A stretch of DNA of 64,000 nucleotides from Paenibacillus radicis (ex Gao et al. 2016) (GTDB lineage Bacteria > Bacillota > Bacilli > Paenibacillales > Paenibacillaceae). The position numbers were made by a program, and so were the translations under genes. Positions 25,222 to 34,372 of this stretch are shown here, in pieces. The first letter of the stretch is position 1, and each line of letters starts with the position of its first letter. The stretch covers positions 1 through 64,000 of the forward strand of contig NZ_BMHY01000021.1 of assembly GCF_014641555.1 (NCBI RefSeq), read 5' to 3'. Under the pieces are notes generated by a model. The model had not been told where the DNA came from. It did no database searches and saw nothing but the letters and a program-made list of their open reading frames with translations.

Positions 25222-25704
25222 TTACCAACGATTTCGTCTGCCGAACAACATCCAACTTCCCGCACCGATCAGTACGATGGCAATCGCATAAATGCCCCAG
25301 CTCCATAGCAGTACCAGTGCTAAAAATACGGCGGAGGAAGCGGCAAGCGCAATAGACGCCGTAAGAATAACCCGTTCTTTCGTAGAGCTGAGCAGATAAT
25401 ATTCGTAGAGGCCGACGGCAATACCAAAGATGAACAGCGGCCACAAATATTTAAGGGAATTCCATCCGAAAATATTGCAAACGATGAACAGCACAGCATA
25501 GACGATCAAGATACCTCCCGGTACGAGTACAGCCGCCGGAAACAATCTGCCGAAATAAAAAACATGCAGCAAAATGCCGGGAATGAGAACGAGCAGCGGC
25601 CAAAAAATTGCCCCCAAAAAGCTGAATACACCAAGTTTGCCCAGTAAAATAACGACCCCAGCCAGCAAAACTAGAATTCCAGCGGAATATTTGTTATTAG
25701 GCAT
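25222..25704 (-). CDS. Small LiaI/LiaF-like membrane protein
   Basis: A 160-residue hydrophobic protein with five or six helices arranged as GILVLLAGVVILLGKLGVF, FWPLLVLIPGILLHVFYF, LVPGGILIVYAVLFIV, LWPLFIFGIAVGLYEYYLL and two C-terminal spans. The repeated W-P-L motifs resemble LiaI/LiaF-type membrane domains of envelope-stress modules. No cognate two-component genes are adjacent. AAGGAGCG precedes the start. Function not assigned. Confidence 0.6.
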   Translation of the reverse strand: MPNNKYSAGILVLLAGVVILLGKLGVFSFLGAIFWPLLVLIPGILLHVFYFGRLFPAAVLVPGGILIVYAVLFIVCNIFGWNSLKYLWPLFIFGIAVGLYEYYLLSSTKERVILTASIALAASSAVFLALVLLWSWGIYAIAIVLIGAGSWMLFGRRNRW

Positions 25705-25831
25705 TCGCTTTCCGCTCCTTACAACGTCTATCGCAAACGATGACGAAAGACGACAGTTTTTATCTTTTCTAGTTTAATGGAAGTGCGATGAAAATGCCAG
25801 CGGGAACAGAAGGAACCGCATAAAAAAAATA

Positions 25832-25858
25832 CCGTTCACTTGGCGCATTTGTGAACGG
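25832..25858 (-). terminator. Terminator of the minus-strand terC gene
   Basis: CCGTTCAC / GTGAACGG stem followed on the minus strand by TATTTTTTTTATG. Confidence 0.88.
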
Positions 25859-25875
25859 CATGTGAATTTTTTCTT

Positions 25876-26532
25876 TTATCGCCTTCTCATCAGCAGGCCG
25901 ATTACGATCACTAATGGGATGCAAAACAGCGGTATCGCTTGTGCCGCCGTCGTACTCCCGTGAAAAAGAATGTCTTCCATACCGGGATCATTTACCAGCA
26001 TACCTCCTGCCGCATAGCCAAGCAAAGCTGATCCGATATAGATCAGTGATGGAACCCGCTGCAGCAGTTTCCCTAATATATGGCTGCCCCAAATGATCAT
26101 AGGTATGCTTAACGCAATGCCGAGCAAAATAAGTACAGGCTTTCCGTCTGCCACCGCCGCAATAGCTAATACATTATCCAGACTCATGATAAAATCGGCG
26201 GCGACAATGGTTTGAATCGCCTGGCTTAGCGATTTCGGCTTCTTCATCGTATGGATTTCGCCGCCGCTGCCAGCGTCAACGAGCAGCTTGACCGCAATAT
26301 AGAGCAGCAGCACCGCTCCAATTGCCTGCAAATAAGGCGTCTGCAGAAGAGAGATGGCAGCCAGCGTAAGTATGCAGCGTAGCCCTACAGCAGCCAATGC
26401 TCCCCACCATACCGCCTTTTTCCGCTGATGAGGGGGCAAATGCTGGCTGGCCATTGCGATGACGACAGCGTTGTCGCCGCTAAGAAGCAAATTGATGAGT
26501 ACAATTTCAATAAACGTAATGAGATTATCCAA
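25876..26532 (-). CDS. TerC family integral membrane protein (YjbE-like), copy A
   Basis: A 218-residue protein with about seven membrane helices and the two acidic family motifs LLSGDNAVVIAMA (about 16-28) and IMSLDNVLAIAA (about 117-128). TerC/YjbE proteins are implicated in metal, chiefly manganese, export that supplies secreted enzymes. A TTG start at 26532 is inferred from GGGAGGAG 11 bases upstream; no ATG fits. It is divergent from a second terC across only 153 bp. Confidence 0.85.
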   Translation of the reverse strand: MDNLITFIEIVLINLLLSGDNAVVIAMASQHLPPHQRKKAVWWGALAAVGLRCILTLAAISLLQTPYLQAIGAVLLLYIAVKLLVDAGSGGEIHTMKKPKSLSQAIQTIVAADFIMSLDNVLAIAAVADGKPVLILLGIALSIPMIIWGSHILGKLLQRVPSLIYIGSALLGYAAGGMLVNDPGMEDILFHGSTTAAQAIPLFCIPLVIVIGLLMRRR

Positions 26533-26685
26533 CAGTCGATCAACTCCTCCCTTACAACCTGTATGTCCAAGCTGCCGGGAATATGTCCCGCAAAAAAATT
26601 TTGAATCCATATGCAAAGTCATCCGTACTATACATTTGACTTCCAGCAGTACATGCATGAGATAGAGAGGAGGGACAAGCAAAAT

Positions 26686-27381
26686 ATGGATATATCATCA
26701 ATGGAGTTTTGGTTGGCTCTGCTCAACATCGTCTTTATCGATCTCATACTAGCGGGCGATAACGCGATTGTTATTGGCATGGCGGCAAGAAATCTGCCGT
26801 CGCATCTGCAGAAAAAAGCGGTACTCTGGGGCACGGCCGGGGCGATCGGCATTCGGATCATAGCTACCGTTATCGTCGTGCAGCTGCTCGATTTGCCTTG
26901 GCTGCATCTGGTCGGCGGTTTGCTGCTGCTATGGATTGCCTATAAGCTTCTCGTTCAAAACGACAACCATGGCGACATTAAAGCGGGCAATACACTCTGG
27001 CAATCAATTCAGACGATTATTATCGCTGACGCGGCTATGGGTATCGACAATGTCATCGCGGTTGCCGGCGCATCGCACGGCAGCATGGTGCTCGTTATAT
27101 TGGGTCTGTTGATCAGCGTACCTGTCATCGTATGGGGCAGCACATTGTTCATTAAACTCATTAACAAGTACACATGGATTATTTATGTCGGCGGAGGCGT
27201 TCTCGCTTATACCGCAGCCAAAATGATCACAGGCGAGAAAGTATTTAGTGCTTTCTTTAAAGAAAATGCCTTCTATTACTGGGGCTTCATCGTTGTGGTC
27301 GTTGCCGTTATCATTGCGGCCGGGCTGCTCATGAACCGCCGCAAAAGCATTCAACATCAACAAAGCAGAGAATCCCACTAA
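26686..27381 (+). CDS. TerC family integral membrane protein (YjbE-like), copy B
   Basis: A 231-residue protein with the same build as the divergent copy: ILAGDNAIVIGMAARNLP (about 17-34) and AAMGIDNVIAVAGASHG (about 115-130), about seven helices and a basic C-terminal tail. ATG 26686 follows GAGGAGGGA. Proposed role as above. No yybP-ykoY (manganese) riboswitch could be seen in the short shared upstream region. Confidence 0.88.
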   Translation: MDISSMEFWLALLNIVFIDLILAGDNAIVIGMAARNLPSHLQKKAVLWGTAGAIGIRIIATVIVVQLLDLPWLHLVGGLLLLWIAYKLLVQNDNHGDIKAGNTLWQSIQTIIIADAAMGIDNVIAVAGASHGSMVLVILGLLISVPVIVWGSTLFIKLINKYTWIIYVGGGVLAYTAAKMITGEKVFSAFFKENAFYYWGFIVVVVAVIIAAGLLMNRRKSIQHQQSRESH

Positions 27382-27400
27382 GGGGATCTCTGCTCCACAG

Positions 27401-27425
27401 TGCCGGAGATGGTTCATCTCCGGCA
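27401..27425 (+). terminator. Terminator of the plus-strand terC gene
   Basis: TGCCGGAGAT / ATCTCCGGCA stem followed by TTATTTTATT; also lies between convergent genes. Confidence 0.85.
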
Positions 27426-27446
27426 TTATTTTATTGTAAATGAAAT

Positions 27447-28667
27447 CTAGAACCAGCGGTCTTCTCCTGCATCTTCCGCTTGAGCCGGAGCATCCGGCGT
27501 TAGCGTCATGAGCTCCGTTCCTTCCACTGCTTCAGCAATCAATTGATCCAGCTCTTTGATCGAAGCCTCGGTGTATTCTACAACTTTCAAATTCGGATTT
27601 GTGCTTGGCGATTTAGGCAAAAACAAAGTACAGCAATCCTCGTAAGGTAAAATCGATGTCTCAAACGTGCCGATTTTGACCGCTTCGTTAATGATTTCCT
27701 GTTTATCCATCATAACAAGCGGCTTGATCAAGGGCAGATCGGTAGCCCGTCCAATGACATTCATGCTGCCCAGCGTCTGGCTTGCAACTTGACCAAGGCT
27801 TTCGCCTGTAACGATGCCATTGGCTCCATTCTTGACCGCAAGCTGCTCGGTAATACGCAGCATCGCTCTTCTCATTAAGGTAATGATCAAATTATCCTGC
27901 TTGGCCGCGGCAAGTCTGGTCTGGATGTCGGTAAACGGCACCAGATGCAGCTTGAACGGCACACCGGCATAGTAGCTAAGACGGCGAGCCAGATCAATAA
28001 CTTTTTCTTTCGCCTTCTCGCTCGTGAACGGATAGCTGTGGAAGTGTACGGCTTCAAGCTCCAGCCCTTTGCGCATCGCCATCCAGCCCGCTACCGGGCT
28101 GTCGATACCGCCAGAGAGCAAGAGCAGCGCCTTTCCGTTTGAGCCAAACGGAAAACCACCCGCTGCCATTTCGACTTTCACGAAAATGTAGGTCGCTTCC
28201 TCTTGAACATCCACCCGAAGCTCCACCTCGGGATTGCGGACATCTACTTTCAATTCCGGCATAGCCGGCAGCACATAAGAGCCTACTAGATGATTCATCT
28301 CCTGCGAAGAATGCGGGTAAGCTTTCCAGCCCCGTTTCGCCGCAACTTTGAACGTCTTGGGCGGCGTCTCCAATGATTTCATAAGAAGGAGCGAAGCTTC
28401 GCGGATTTTTTCCAAGTCGTTTTCCACGCTGATAACGGGACTAAAAGACGCAATCCCGAAAATGTCTTTAATACGGGCGGCAATCGGCTCATAGCTTTCG
28501 CCATTCAAGCTGATCGTCAATCGTCCGTAAGTTTTGAAATATGTTAACGCCTCAAATGGCCGCAGCGCACGCTTCAGTTGCTGAAGCAGCCTTTTTTCGA
28601 ACTGGGAGCGATTGCGCCCCTTCATAATTAGATCGCCATAGCGAATCAATATTTTATCGTAATTCAT
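27447..28667 (-). CDS. thiI: tRNA 4-thiouridine sulfurtransferase ThiI
   Basis: A 406-residue enzyme that makes 4-thiouridine at position 8 of tRNA. It has an N-terminal ferredoxin-like/THUMP region (about 1-165) and a PP-loop pyrophosphatase domain with LLSGGIDSPVAGW (about 182-194). The C-terminal rhodanese domain of the E. coli enzyme is absent, as usual in Bacillales. Its start overlaps the end of the cysteine desulfurase gene by 14 bases, so sulfur donor and acceptor are translationally coupled. Confidence 0.95.
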   Translation of the reverse strand: MNYDKILIRYGDLIMKGRNRSQFEKRLLQQLKRALRPFEALTYFKTYGRLTISLNGESYEPIAARIKDIFGIASFSPVISVENDLEKIREASLLLMKSLETPPKTFKVAAKRGWKAYPHSSQEMNHLVGSYVLPAMPELKVDVRNPEVELRVDVQEEATYIFVKVEMAAGGFPFGSNGKALLLLSGGIDSPVAGWMAMRKGLELEAVHFHSYPFTSEKAKEKVIDLARRLSYYAGVPFKLHLVPFTDIQTRLAAAKQDNLIITLMRRAMLRITEQLAVKNGANGIVTGESLGQVASQTLGSMNVIGRATDLPLIKPLVMMDKQEIINEAVKIGTFETSILPYEDCCTLFLPKSPSTNPNLKVVEYTEASIKELDQLIAEAVEGTELMTLTPDAPAQAEDAGEDRWF

Positions 28668-29832
28668 GTGATGTCGTCATGCCCCTTTCAAGCGGTTTAA
28701 GCTTGTCTACCATCTGCTTGAGCGCTTCGCCAAGTGTCTCCACGTCGCGCTCCGTATGCTCATCCCCAAAGCTGATCCGGATACCTCCGCTTGCCTGCGG
28801 CAAGGCGGCCCCCATCGCCAGCAGCACCCGGCTCGGTTTGCTGTCCTTGGAAGAGCAAGCCGACTTGGTGGAGGCGATGATTTGCTGCTCCTCTAATAAA
28901 TGAACAATAACTTCGGGCTTCATGCCAGGATAGGAAAAATGTACGATATGCGGTGCCATCTCTTCCCGATTTTCGCTGCCGTTCATACGAAGCTCAGGAA
29001 TAGCATTCACGATCTCCACGAGCTTGCCTCGCAGCTTCTCCATCCGTTCTTTCCTCTGTGATGCCGATTGCATCGACAGACGCAGCGCCTTGGCAGAAGC
29101 GACGATGCCGGGTACATTTTGCGTACCGGCACGGAAGCTTCTTTCCTGAGATCCTCCGGTTAGCAGCGGATACAGTTGAATGCCTTCGCGAACATAAAGG
29201 ATACCTACACCTTTAGGTCCTCTCACTTTATGAGCAGAACCGCTAAGCAGATCAATGCCCCAATCCTTCAATGAGATAGGGAGCTTGCCGATACTCTGTA
29301 CCGCATCGACATGAAAGATCGTTCGCGGATAGCTCGCTTTGAGCATTCGCCCGATTGCCTCAACCGGCTGCACCGCACCCGTCTCGTTATTGACGTGCAT
29401 GACACTTACGAGGATCGTCTCGTCGGTCATCGCTTGCCGAAGCTGTTCCACGTCCACATGCCCAGTCCGGCTAACAGGCAAATAGGTAACCTTAAAGCCT
29501 TCCCGCTCCAATTGTCTAAACGTATCATATACCGAAGCATGTTCGATTTGTGTCGTAATAAGATGAGTGCCTCTTGTCCGATATTGCTTGGCGACTCCTT
29601 TAATCGCTGTATTGTTGCTCTCCGTTCCCCCGGAAGTAAACAGCCACTCCTCCGGCTTAACGCCAAACAGCTCGCCGAGCAAGCCCCTCGAGCGCCCAAT
29701 AAGCTTATCGGCCTCCGCTCCAGCCCGGTGAATGGAAGACGGATTGGCATAATGAGCTTTCATCACTTCTGCCAAAGTATCGATGACTTCCGGATAAGGA
29801 GGCGTTGAAGCGCAATGGTCAAAATATAACAT
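28654..29832 (-). CDS. Cysteine desulfurase (NifS/IscS type, ThiI partner)
   Basis: A 392-residue PLP enzyme that releases sulfur from cysteine as a persulfide. Signatures are YFDHCASTPP at the N-terminus, FTSGGTESNN, HVDAVQS, GSAHKVRGPKG with the Schiff-base Lys (about 200) and the loop STKSACSSKDS bearing the catalytic Cys (about 320). It resembles NifZ of B. subtilis, which serves ThiI only. ATG 29832 matches the family start; a GTG four codons earlier is an alternative. Directly coupled to thiI. Confidence 0.92.
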   Translation of the reverse strand: MLYFDHCASTPPYPEVIDTLAEVMKAHYANPSSIHRAGAEADKLIGRSRGLLGELFGVKPEEWLFTSGGTESNNTAIKGVAKQYRTRGTHLITTQIEHASVYDTFRQLEREGFKVTYLPVSRTGHVDVEQLRQAMTDETILVSVMHVNNETGAVQPVEAIGRMLKASYPRTIFHVDAVQSIGKLPISLKDWGIDLLSGSAHKVRGPKGVGILYVREGIQLYPLLTGGSQERSFRAGTQNVPGIVASAKALRLSMQSASQRKERMEKLRGKLVEIVNAIPELRMNGSENREEMAPHIVHFSYPGMKPEVIVHLLEEQQIIASTKSACSSKDSKPSRVLLAMGAALPQASGGIRISFGDEHTERDVETLGEALKQMVDKLKPLERGMTTSHELR

Positions 29833-29942
29833 GACGTTCCACACTTCTTTCTTTTATACTTCTAAAAATAAAAAGATCAACGATGGAAAGCCGTTGCGGC
29901 TCTCTATCGTGATCCATTATCCGTCCAGCTGAATGAATCTCA

Positions 29943-30605
29943 TTAATAAGTCGCTTGCTGCACCTTCGTTACATAACGCTGCGTTTCTTCCGGCAGCTTG
30001 TAGAGGTTTGCAGCCAGCTCCGCATCTGTGGAAATGCCCAGACGGTCAACCCGTCCCGGCCCAGCGTTATATGCGGCAAGCGCTACTTGTTCGTTGCCGT
30101 TATATTTGCGCAGCAGATAGGATAAGTATTTGGTGCCGCCTTCGATATTTTGACCAGGGTCGAGCGAATCGGTTACGCCCAGCGAACGTGCCGTCGCATC
30201 CATGAGCTGCATAAGCCCTTTCGCTCCTGCAGATGAAACCGCATCGGCTTTAAAACCTGACTCGGTGCGAATGACGCCCCGGATCAATGCAGGATCAACG
30301 CCATATTTTGCGGCAGCTGCAGCAATTAAGCCTTCATATTGGCCCGTGCCCGAAGCGGGCTCGGCACTTGCTGATCGAAGCACTGGCGGCAATCCTGCTA
30401 ATAAAGCGAGCGGATTGGCTGCAAGCTCTGATGCAAGCTCAGGGTCAATGGATGAAGATTGATATTGGGATAAGACCGTCTCGAATAAGGAAGGTGCTCC
30501 GCTTTCGTCTTTTGCGTTAAGCGAATTGCCTGCCGACTGCGGATCCAGACTTGGCCTAATTTGCACTTGAATGATTTGTGACATCGTACGCGGATCGATA
30601 CTCAT
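29943..30605 (-). CDS. Lytic transglycosylase, SLT domain
   Basis: A 220-residue protein with a goose-lysozyme/SLT fold in its C-terminal half (about 90-215): RTESGF with the catalytic Glu (about 113), GAKGLMQLM, GGTKYLSYLL and ALAAYNAGPGRV. The N-terminal 90 residues are low-complexity and there is no signal peptide or membrane span; such SLT proteins in Bacillales (YjbJ-like) cleave glycan strands. GGAGG precedes the ATG by 6 bases. Export route is unclear from sequence. Confidence 0.85.
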   Translation of the reverse strand: MSIDPRTMSQIIQVQIRPSLDPQSAGNSLNAKDESGAPSLFETVLSQYQSSSIDPELASELAANPLALLAGLPPVLRSASAEPASGTGQYEGLIAAAAAKYGVDPALIRGVIRTESGFKADAVSSAGAKGLMQLMDATARSLGVTDSLDPGQNIEGGTKYLSYLLRKYNGNEQVALAAYNAGPGRVDRLGISTDAELAANLYKLPEETQRYVTKVQQATY

Positions 30606-30700
30606 CTCGTCCTCCTGGCTGCTTGTAATTCAGGTTCTATAGGATGTATCGGTTTTTATTGTACATGTTTTTACAACATCCGGCTAGTCCGCATAAAAAA

Positions 30701-30743
30701 AGAAACCGTCCATGCAGCGGGTTGGAACCCGGCGGGACGGTCT
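30701..30743 (-). terminator. Terminator of the nitroreductase gene
   Basis: AGAAACCGTCC / GGACGGTCTC stem with an inner CGGGTT / AACCCG stem, followed on the minus strand by CTTTTTTTATG. Confidence 0.88.
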
Positions 30744-30761
30744 CATAATAGATTAGATCGA

Positions 30762-31373
30762 TTATTTATACACTTTAACCCGTTCCTCGATTGGTTTAAA
30801 CTCCTTGTCACCAGGCTGTGCGGTAGGTTTGCCGAAAGGCATTTGGGCGAGAAGCAGCCAAGAATCCGGGACGTTCCACTCTTTTTTCACTTCCGCATCA
30901 ATCAGCGGGTTGTAGTGCTGGAGCGAAGCTCCGAATCCTTCACTCTCCAGCAGCGTCCATACGACGTGCTGCAGCATGCCGGAAGATTGCATCGACCATT
31001 TCGGAAAGTTGTCGGCATAAGAGGCAAATTGCTTCTGCAGCCCTTCAACGACAGCCTGATCTTCAAAAAACAACACGGTACCGCAGCCGTTCTTAAACGA
31101 GCCCAGTCTATCTGCCGTCGAGCTGAACTGGTCAGCGGGCACGATGGCGCGCAGCGTTTCGGTTGTAATATCCCACAGCTTGTTGTGGCTCTCCCCTAGC
31201 AAAACAAGCACATTGGCGCTTTGCGAGTTGAAGGCTGAAGGGGTATATTTTACCGCATCGCTAATGAGTGCAACAATTTTTTCATCCGGCAGCACCTGTT
31301 CTTTGCTGATTCCATAATAAGTGCGTCTTGATTTGACAGCTTCCAAATAAGCATTCGATATTGCATTCGTCAT
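30762..31373 (-). CDS. Nitroreductase family protein (FMN-dependent)
   Basis: A 203-residue protein of the HBN1/YdgI-like nitroreductase group: SRRTYYGISKEQ near 17, PSAFNSQSANVLVLLG near 50 and LQHYNPLID near 155. Such enzymes reduce nitro or quinone compounds with NAD(P)H and FMN. ATG 31373 follows GGGGAGGC. It is a single gene between terminators and is the only obvious flavin-linked reductase in the window, far from the monooxygenases near 52-56 kb. Confidence 0.85.
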   Translation of the reverse strand: MTNAISNAYLEAVKSRRTYYGISKEQVLPDEKIVALISDAVKYTPSAFNSQSANVLVLLGESHNKLWDITTETLRAIVPADQFSSTADRLGSFKNGCGTVLFFEDQAVVEGLQKQFASYADNFPKWSMQSSGMLQHVVWTLLESEGFGASLQHYNPLIDAEVKKEWNVPDSWLLLAQMPFGKPTAQPGDKEFKPIEERVKVYK

Positions 31374-31456
31374 TATGTTGCCTCCCCTGAATAATACGCG
31401 AACAGACGCGTTACGCACTTAGAATCTCCAGAAGCTTGAGCGCTATGAATGACGGA

Positions 31457-33115
31457 TTAAGGAAGCTGAGTTGAATCTGGGCTGCCGTTCTGACTCTGAT
31501 CTTGAGATTGATTTTGGTTCACTTGAAATTGAGCTTGATTCTGCTTCTGTTTCTGCGCCTCCTCTTCCCCCCATTTGCCGTTAATCCAGGAGATCGCAAA
31601 CGAAATGACACCAAGAAGCAGCAGTACGACAACTTTGTAAAGACTTTCTTTGCCGCTCAAATCCATGAAGATCGCTTTAACAGCTACGAGAAGAAGAACG
31701 GCCGAACCGAACCACCGGAACCAGGATTCTCTCCGATACGCTCCCCAGAGGAACAACAGCAGCGCATAAACGCCCCATGTCACCGTCAGAGTAAGCTTCA
31801 TATAAATGCCGGATGATCCGTTGAAATATTCGGTAAAAATATTTTCGATCTGACGTGTTAACAGACCTCCGATAATGAGATGAGACAATGTGGCATAGAT
31901 GTTGGACAGCAGCCGGTTTGAACCTGCTTTCAAGCCTGCCATATTCATGCTGGTTGCATAGTAGAAGCCGATCGCCGCAAGCACCATCCAAGCAACAGCG
32001 CCCCAGTTCAAGAAAGGAATGTAGACGCCGAACCATTCGCCGCGCGGCGTGCTCCAGGTAACGATATACCAATAGAAGCCTACAATTATCCAGATCGACA
32101 CAGAAATGATATTGGCTGCGAGCCATTTGTTAATACGTCCGAGCACAAGAAGCACGATACTAATGATGCTCCATACAAAAACGTTAACCAGCGGCTTAAT
32201 CTCCATGCCATTGCCCGCCTGATTCAAAGCAAGCAGGAAGAGCAGTAACCCTACCGTCCAATAGACGGAAACAGCGGCATCCACTTTTTGTAAAAGACGG
32301 TTAACGACGAAGCCTGACAGCATGAAGACCAGACCGATAAAGATGAGCGGATAAGCGAAATGAACATCATTTCTCCAAATCAGCAGCGCCCAAAATCCGA
32401 ACAGCACGCCGTTTGCGACGCTTAAGTACAGATTAAGGCCGTCAAAGCTGAGTTTGTTTTTCCATGAGGACACGAGAAACGCGATTTGATAGAACAGGAA
32501 AGCGGCAAGCGCATAACGGATCGGCATGCTCCAAAATCCGTCCAGTGAAGGATTGAAGTGAAAGAAGTAAACCGTGTACAGCAGCCAGCTGCCGGCAAAT
32601 GCCGCCGTCCGAAGCTCCGTCCAGCCCTTAACGATACTGAGGTAAAGAAACGCGCAATTGATGACAAGAAGATAGAGAAATAAAGCGAATACTTGGTCGG
32701 TTTCCGGCTTCATCGTAAGCGGCGACAGCAAGCCTCCAAGCAGAGCGATGTTCATGAGCAGCCGGGAATCGAAGCGGTATGCATATACGGCTGCAGCAAT
32801 TGTAATGACCGAAATGCCGAGCAGAACCGTCATTGAATCCCATAACCCGTAGAATATGCCGGAAAACGATACCGTCATATACAACAGCGAAGCGCCAAGG
32901 CCCATGACGATTTGGCTGACGATCGGCCGGCGCTGCAGCCGGAAGCCGGCGATGGCTAGACCGGTGCCGAACAGCAGTCCCAGCCCGATTTTCATCGGAT
33001 CGGTTATCCAGCCTCTATCGATCGTGTACTTAAACAGCGTAATGCATGCGATCAGGACGAACAGTGCGCCTAGCAGTGACGTTCCGTGCTTTTTAATCAA
33101 CGTTCCATAATTCAT
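31457..33115 (-). CDS. DUF2339 polytopic membrane protein
   Basis: A 552-residue protein with roughly 15 or more membrane helices spread along its length and a Gln/Ser/Asn-rich C-terminal tail (QNQAQFQVNQNQSQDQSQ region, about 520-545). It matches DUF2339, a family of large bacterial membrane proteins of unknown role. Its start overlaps the stop of the upstream TIGR02206 gene by 4 bases, so the two are coupled. Confidence 0.8.
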   Translation of the reverse strand: MNYGTLIKKHGTSLLGALFVLIACITLFKYTIDRGWITDPMKIGLGLLFGTGLAIAGFRLQRRPIVSQIVMGLGASLLYMTVSFSGIFYGLWDSMTVLLGISVITIAAAVYAYRFDSRLLMNIALLGGLLSPLTMKPETDQVFALFLYLLVINCAFLYLSIVKGWTELRTAAFAGSWLLYTVYFFHFNPSLDGFWSMPIRYALAAFLFYQIAFLVSSWKNKLSFDGLNLYLSVANGVLFGFWALLIWRNDVHFAYPLIFIGLVFMLSGFVVNRLLQKVDAAVSVYWTVGLLLFLLALNQAGNGMEIKPLVNVFVWSIISIVLLVLGRINKWLAANIISVSIWIIVGFYWYIVTWSTPRGEWFGVYIPFLNWGAVAWMVLAAIGFYYATSMNMAGLKAGSNRLLSNIYATLSHLIIGGLLTRQIENIFTEYFNGSSGIYMKLTLTVTWGVYALLLFLWGAYRRESWFRWFGSAVLLLVAVKAIFMDLSGKESLYKVVVLLLLGVISFAISWINGKWGEEEAQKQKQNQAQFQVNQNQSQDQSQNGSPDSTQLP

Positions 33116-33780
33116 TTTTCATTCCTCCAATTTGTTGACCATTCAATTGTTTTCATTAGACCGAGCAATATTAGAATTAACGCGATTACGACGAGCTCCA
33201 GCTGCAGTAAATACCACGGCCAGGGGCCAAGTAAATCCAGTAATGAAACCGTATCGGGCTTGCGCGCCAAAAACATAAAGTTTGTAGTGCCCGTTGCTGT
33301 ATTGACGATAGCAGCCGGAATTGCCAGCAAATGAAGCCACACATAAGCTCTTGCTGCCGATTTGAAACTTGGCCGGTAACGCTCTACGGCTGCCCAGAAC
33401 AGACATGCCGCAATGATGCCAATATGTGCAATATAAAAATGAAAGTAGCGGAAGTGCGGGAAGCTGTAATCCAGGTTCGGAGTCAGCAACGCTTGCAAAG
33501 CGCCCAATATGCCGAGAAAAAATACGACATCTCCTAATTTGGCGTTTCGTTTAACGAGCAGTACTGCCGCTAGTAGCACCATCATGCTGCATAACTGCAG
33601 AGGGAGCGCGTGTACGCCCCAATTGCCCGTCAGCACATACCAGCTTTGAAAAGACAGCTCACAGGCTGCAAGCAACGCGGCGAGCGCGTATCGGACGGCT
33701 TTGTTGATTCCAGGCTCTCGTAGCGGCTGCCGCAACAGAACGATTGCTGCTGGGACAGCGAGGGTTGCTAGCCATACCAT
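33112..33780 (-). CDS. TIGR02206/YwaF-like membrane protein
   Basis: A 222-residue protein with six or seven membrane helices and the family pattern of conserved residues (NWGVHALPLQLCSMM near 53-67, PHFRYFHFYIAHIG near 107-120, GPWPWYLLQLE near 188). YwaF-type proteins are of unknown function. GAGG precedes the ATG by 9 bases. Translationally coupled to the DUF2339 gene downstream. A hairpin/terminator lies about 65 bases before the start. Confidence 0.8.
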   Translation of the reverse strand: MVWLATLAVPAAIVLLRQPLREPGINKAVRYALAALLAACELSFQSWYVLTGNWGVHALPLQLCSMMVLLAAVLLVKRNAKLGDVVFFLGILGALQALLTPNLDYSFPHFRYFHFYIAHIGIIAACLFWAAVERYRPSFKSAARAYVWLHLLAIPAAIVNTATGTTNFMFLARKPDTVSLLDLLGPWPWYLLQLELVVIALILILLGLMKTIEWSTNWRNEK

Positions 33781-33847
33781 AGTCGATTCCTCGCTTTTCG
33801 AATTACTTTGATAGCTTCATTTTTATGGAAAAAGGGCAAAAAAAATA

Positions 33848-33867
33848 GTACCAACTTTAGTTGGTAC
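33848..33867 (-). terminator. Hairpin/terminator upstream of the TIGR02206 gene
   Basis: GTACCAAC-TTTA-GTTGGTAC perfect stem followed on the minus strand by TATTTTTTTTGCC. Any transcript coming from the repeat region would end here, or it may attenuate the downstream gene. Confidence 0.7.
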
Positions 33868-33984
33868 CTAGCAGCAGACCATTCTGATCCGTGCGTTGAG
33901 TTCTCGATCTTTCGGCCATCCTCCTCGCATTTGAAAACGCGCAGAATTGTGCCAAACTCCCCGTACTCGCATTGCACGAAGGAA

Positions 33985-34170
33985 CAAAATGCAAAAGTAC
34001 ATTTTGTTTTGCCCTATGAGGCCAAAAACAGCCCTCAACATGCAAAAATACATTTGAAAACCTTGAAATCAGGCTTATTGGCGCTATTTAGGTCGATCAA
34101 CCTGCACTTTTGCATTTTGATGCGATAAATCGCCGGTAATGCGGCTAACAAACTGTATTTTTACATTTTA
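33985..34170. repeat. Dispersed four-unit quasi-palindrome element, copy at 34.0 kb
   Basis: Units start at 33,985, 34,036, 34,098 and 34,149 (spacing 51, 62, 51). The third spacer (ATGCGATAAATCGCCGGTAA…) is clearly related to that of the 58.3-kb copy and shares CCGGTAAT with the 18.7-kb copy, so these are diverged copies of one element, not chance palindromes. Confidence 0.85.
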
Positions 34171-34372
34171 ATTTATTCAAAAGACGCTAGGTAGCCCTAG
34201 TCCGCCATAATATTTCGCACACCAAGGGTGAGCGGAGCGTTTTGAGTTCAGGATGATTTTTTGCAGATTCTATTCATTTTTCATCGTGGGAGCGATTGAA
34301 GAAATGGAATCAAGAATAGCAGCATGAACCAAAACGCGCAGCGATCCCGGTCTTAATGCACCAAGCGCTACT
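34171..34372. other. Gene-free stretch
   Basis: Nothing recognisable is seen here apart from AT-rich sequence and a short GC-rich block near 34,225-34,240; no hairpin with T-run follows the response-regulator stop. Confidence 0.4.

Noticed and set aside
26533..26685. yybP-ykoY (manganese) riboswitch before the TerC genes
   Set aside because: The conserved blocks of that class are not visible and the gap is too short to hold one for each gene.
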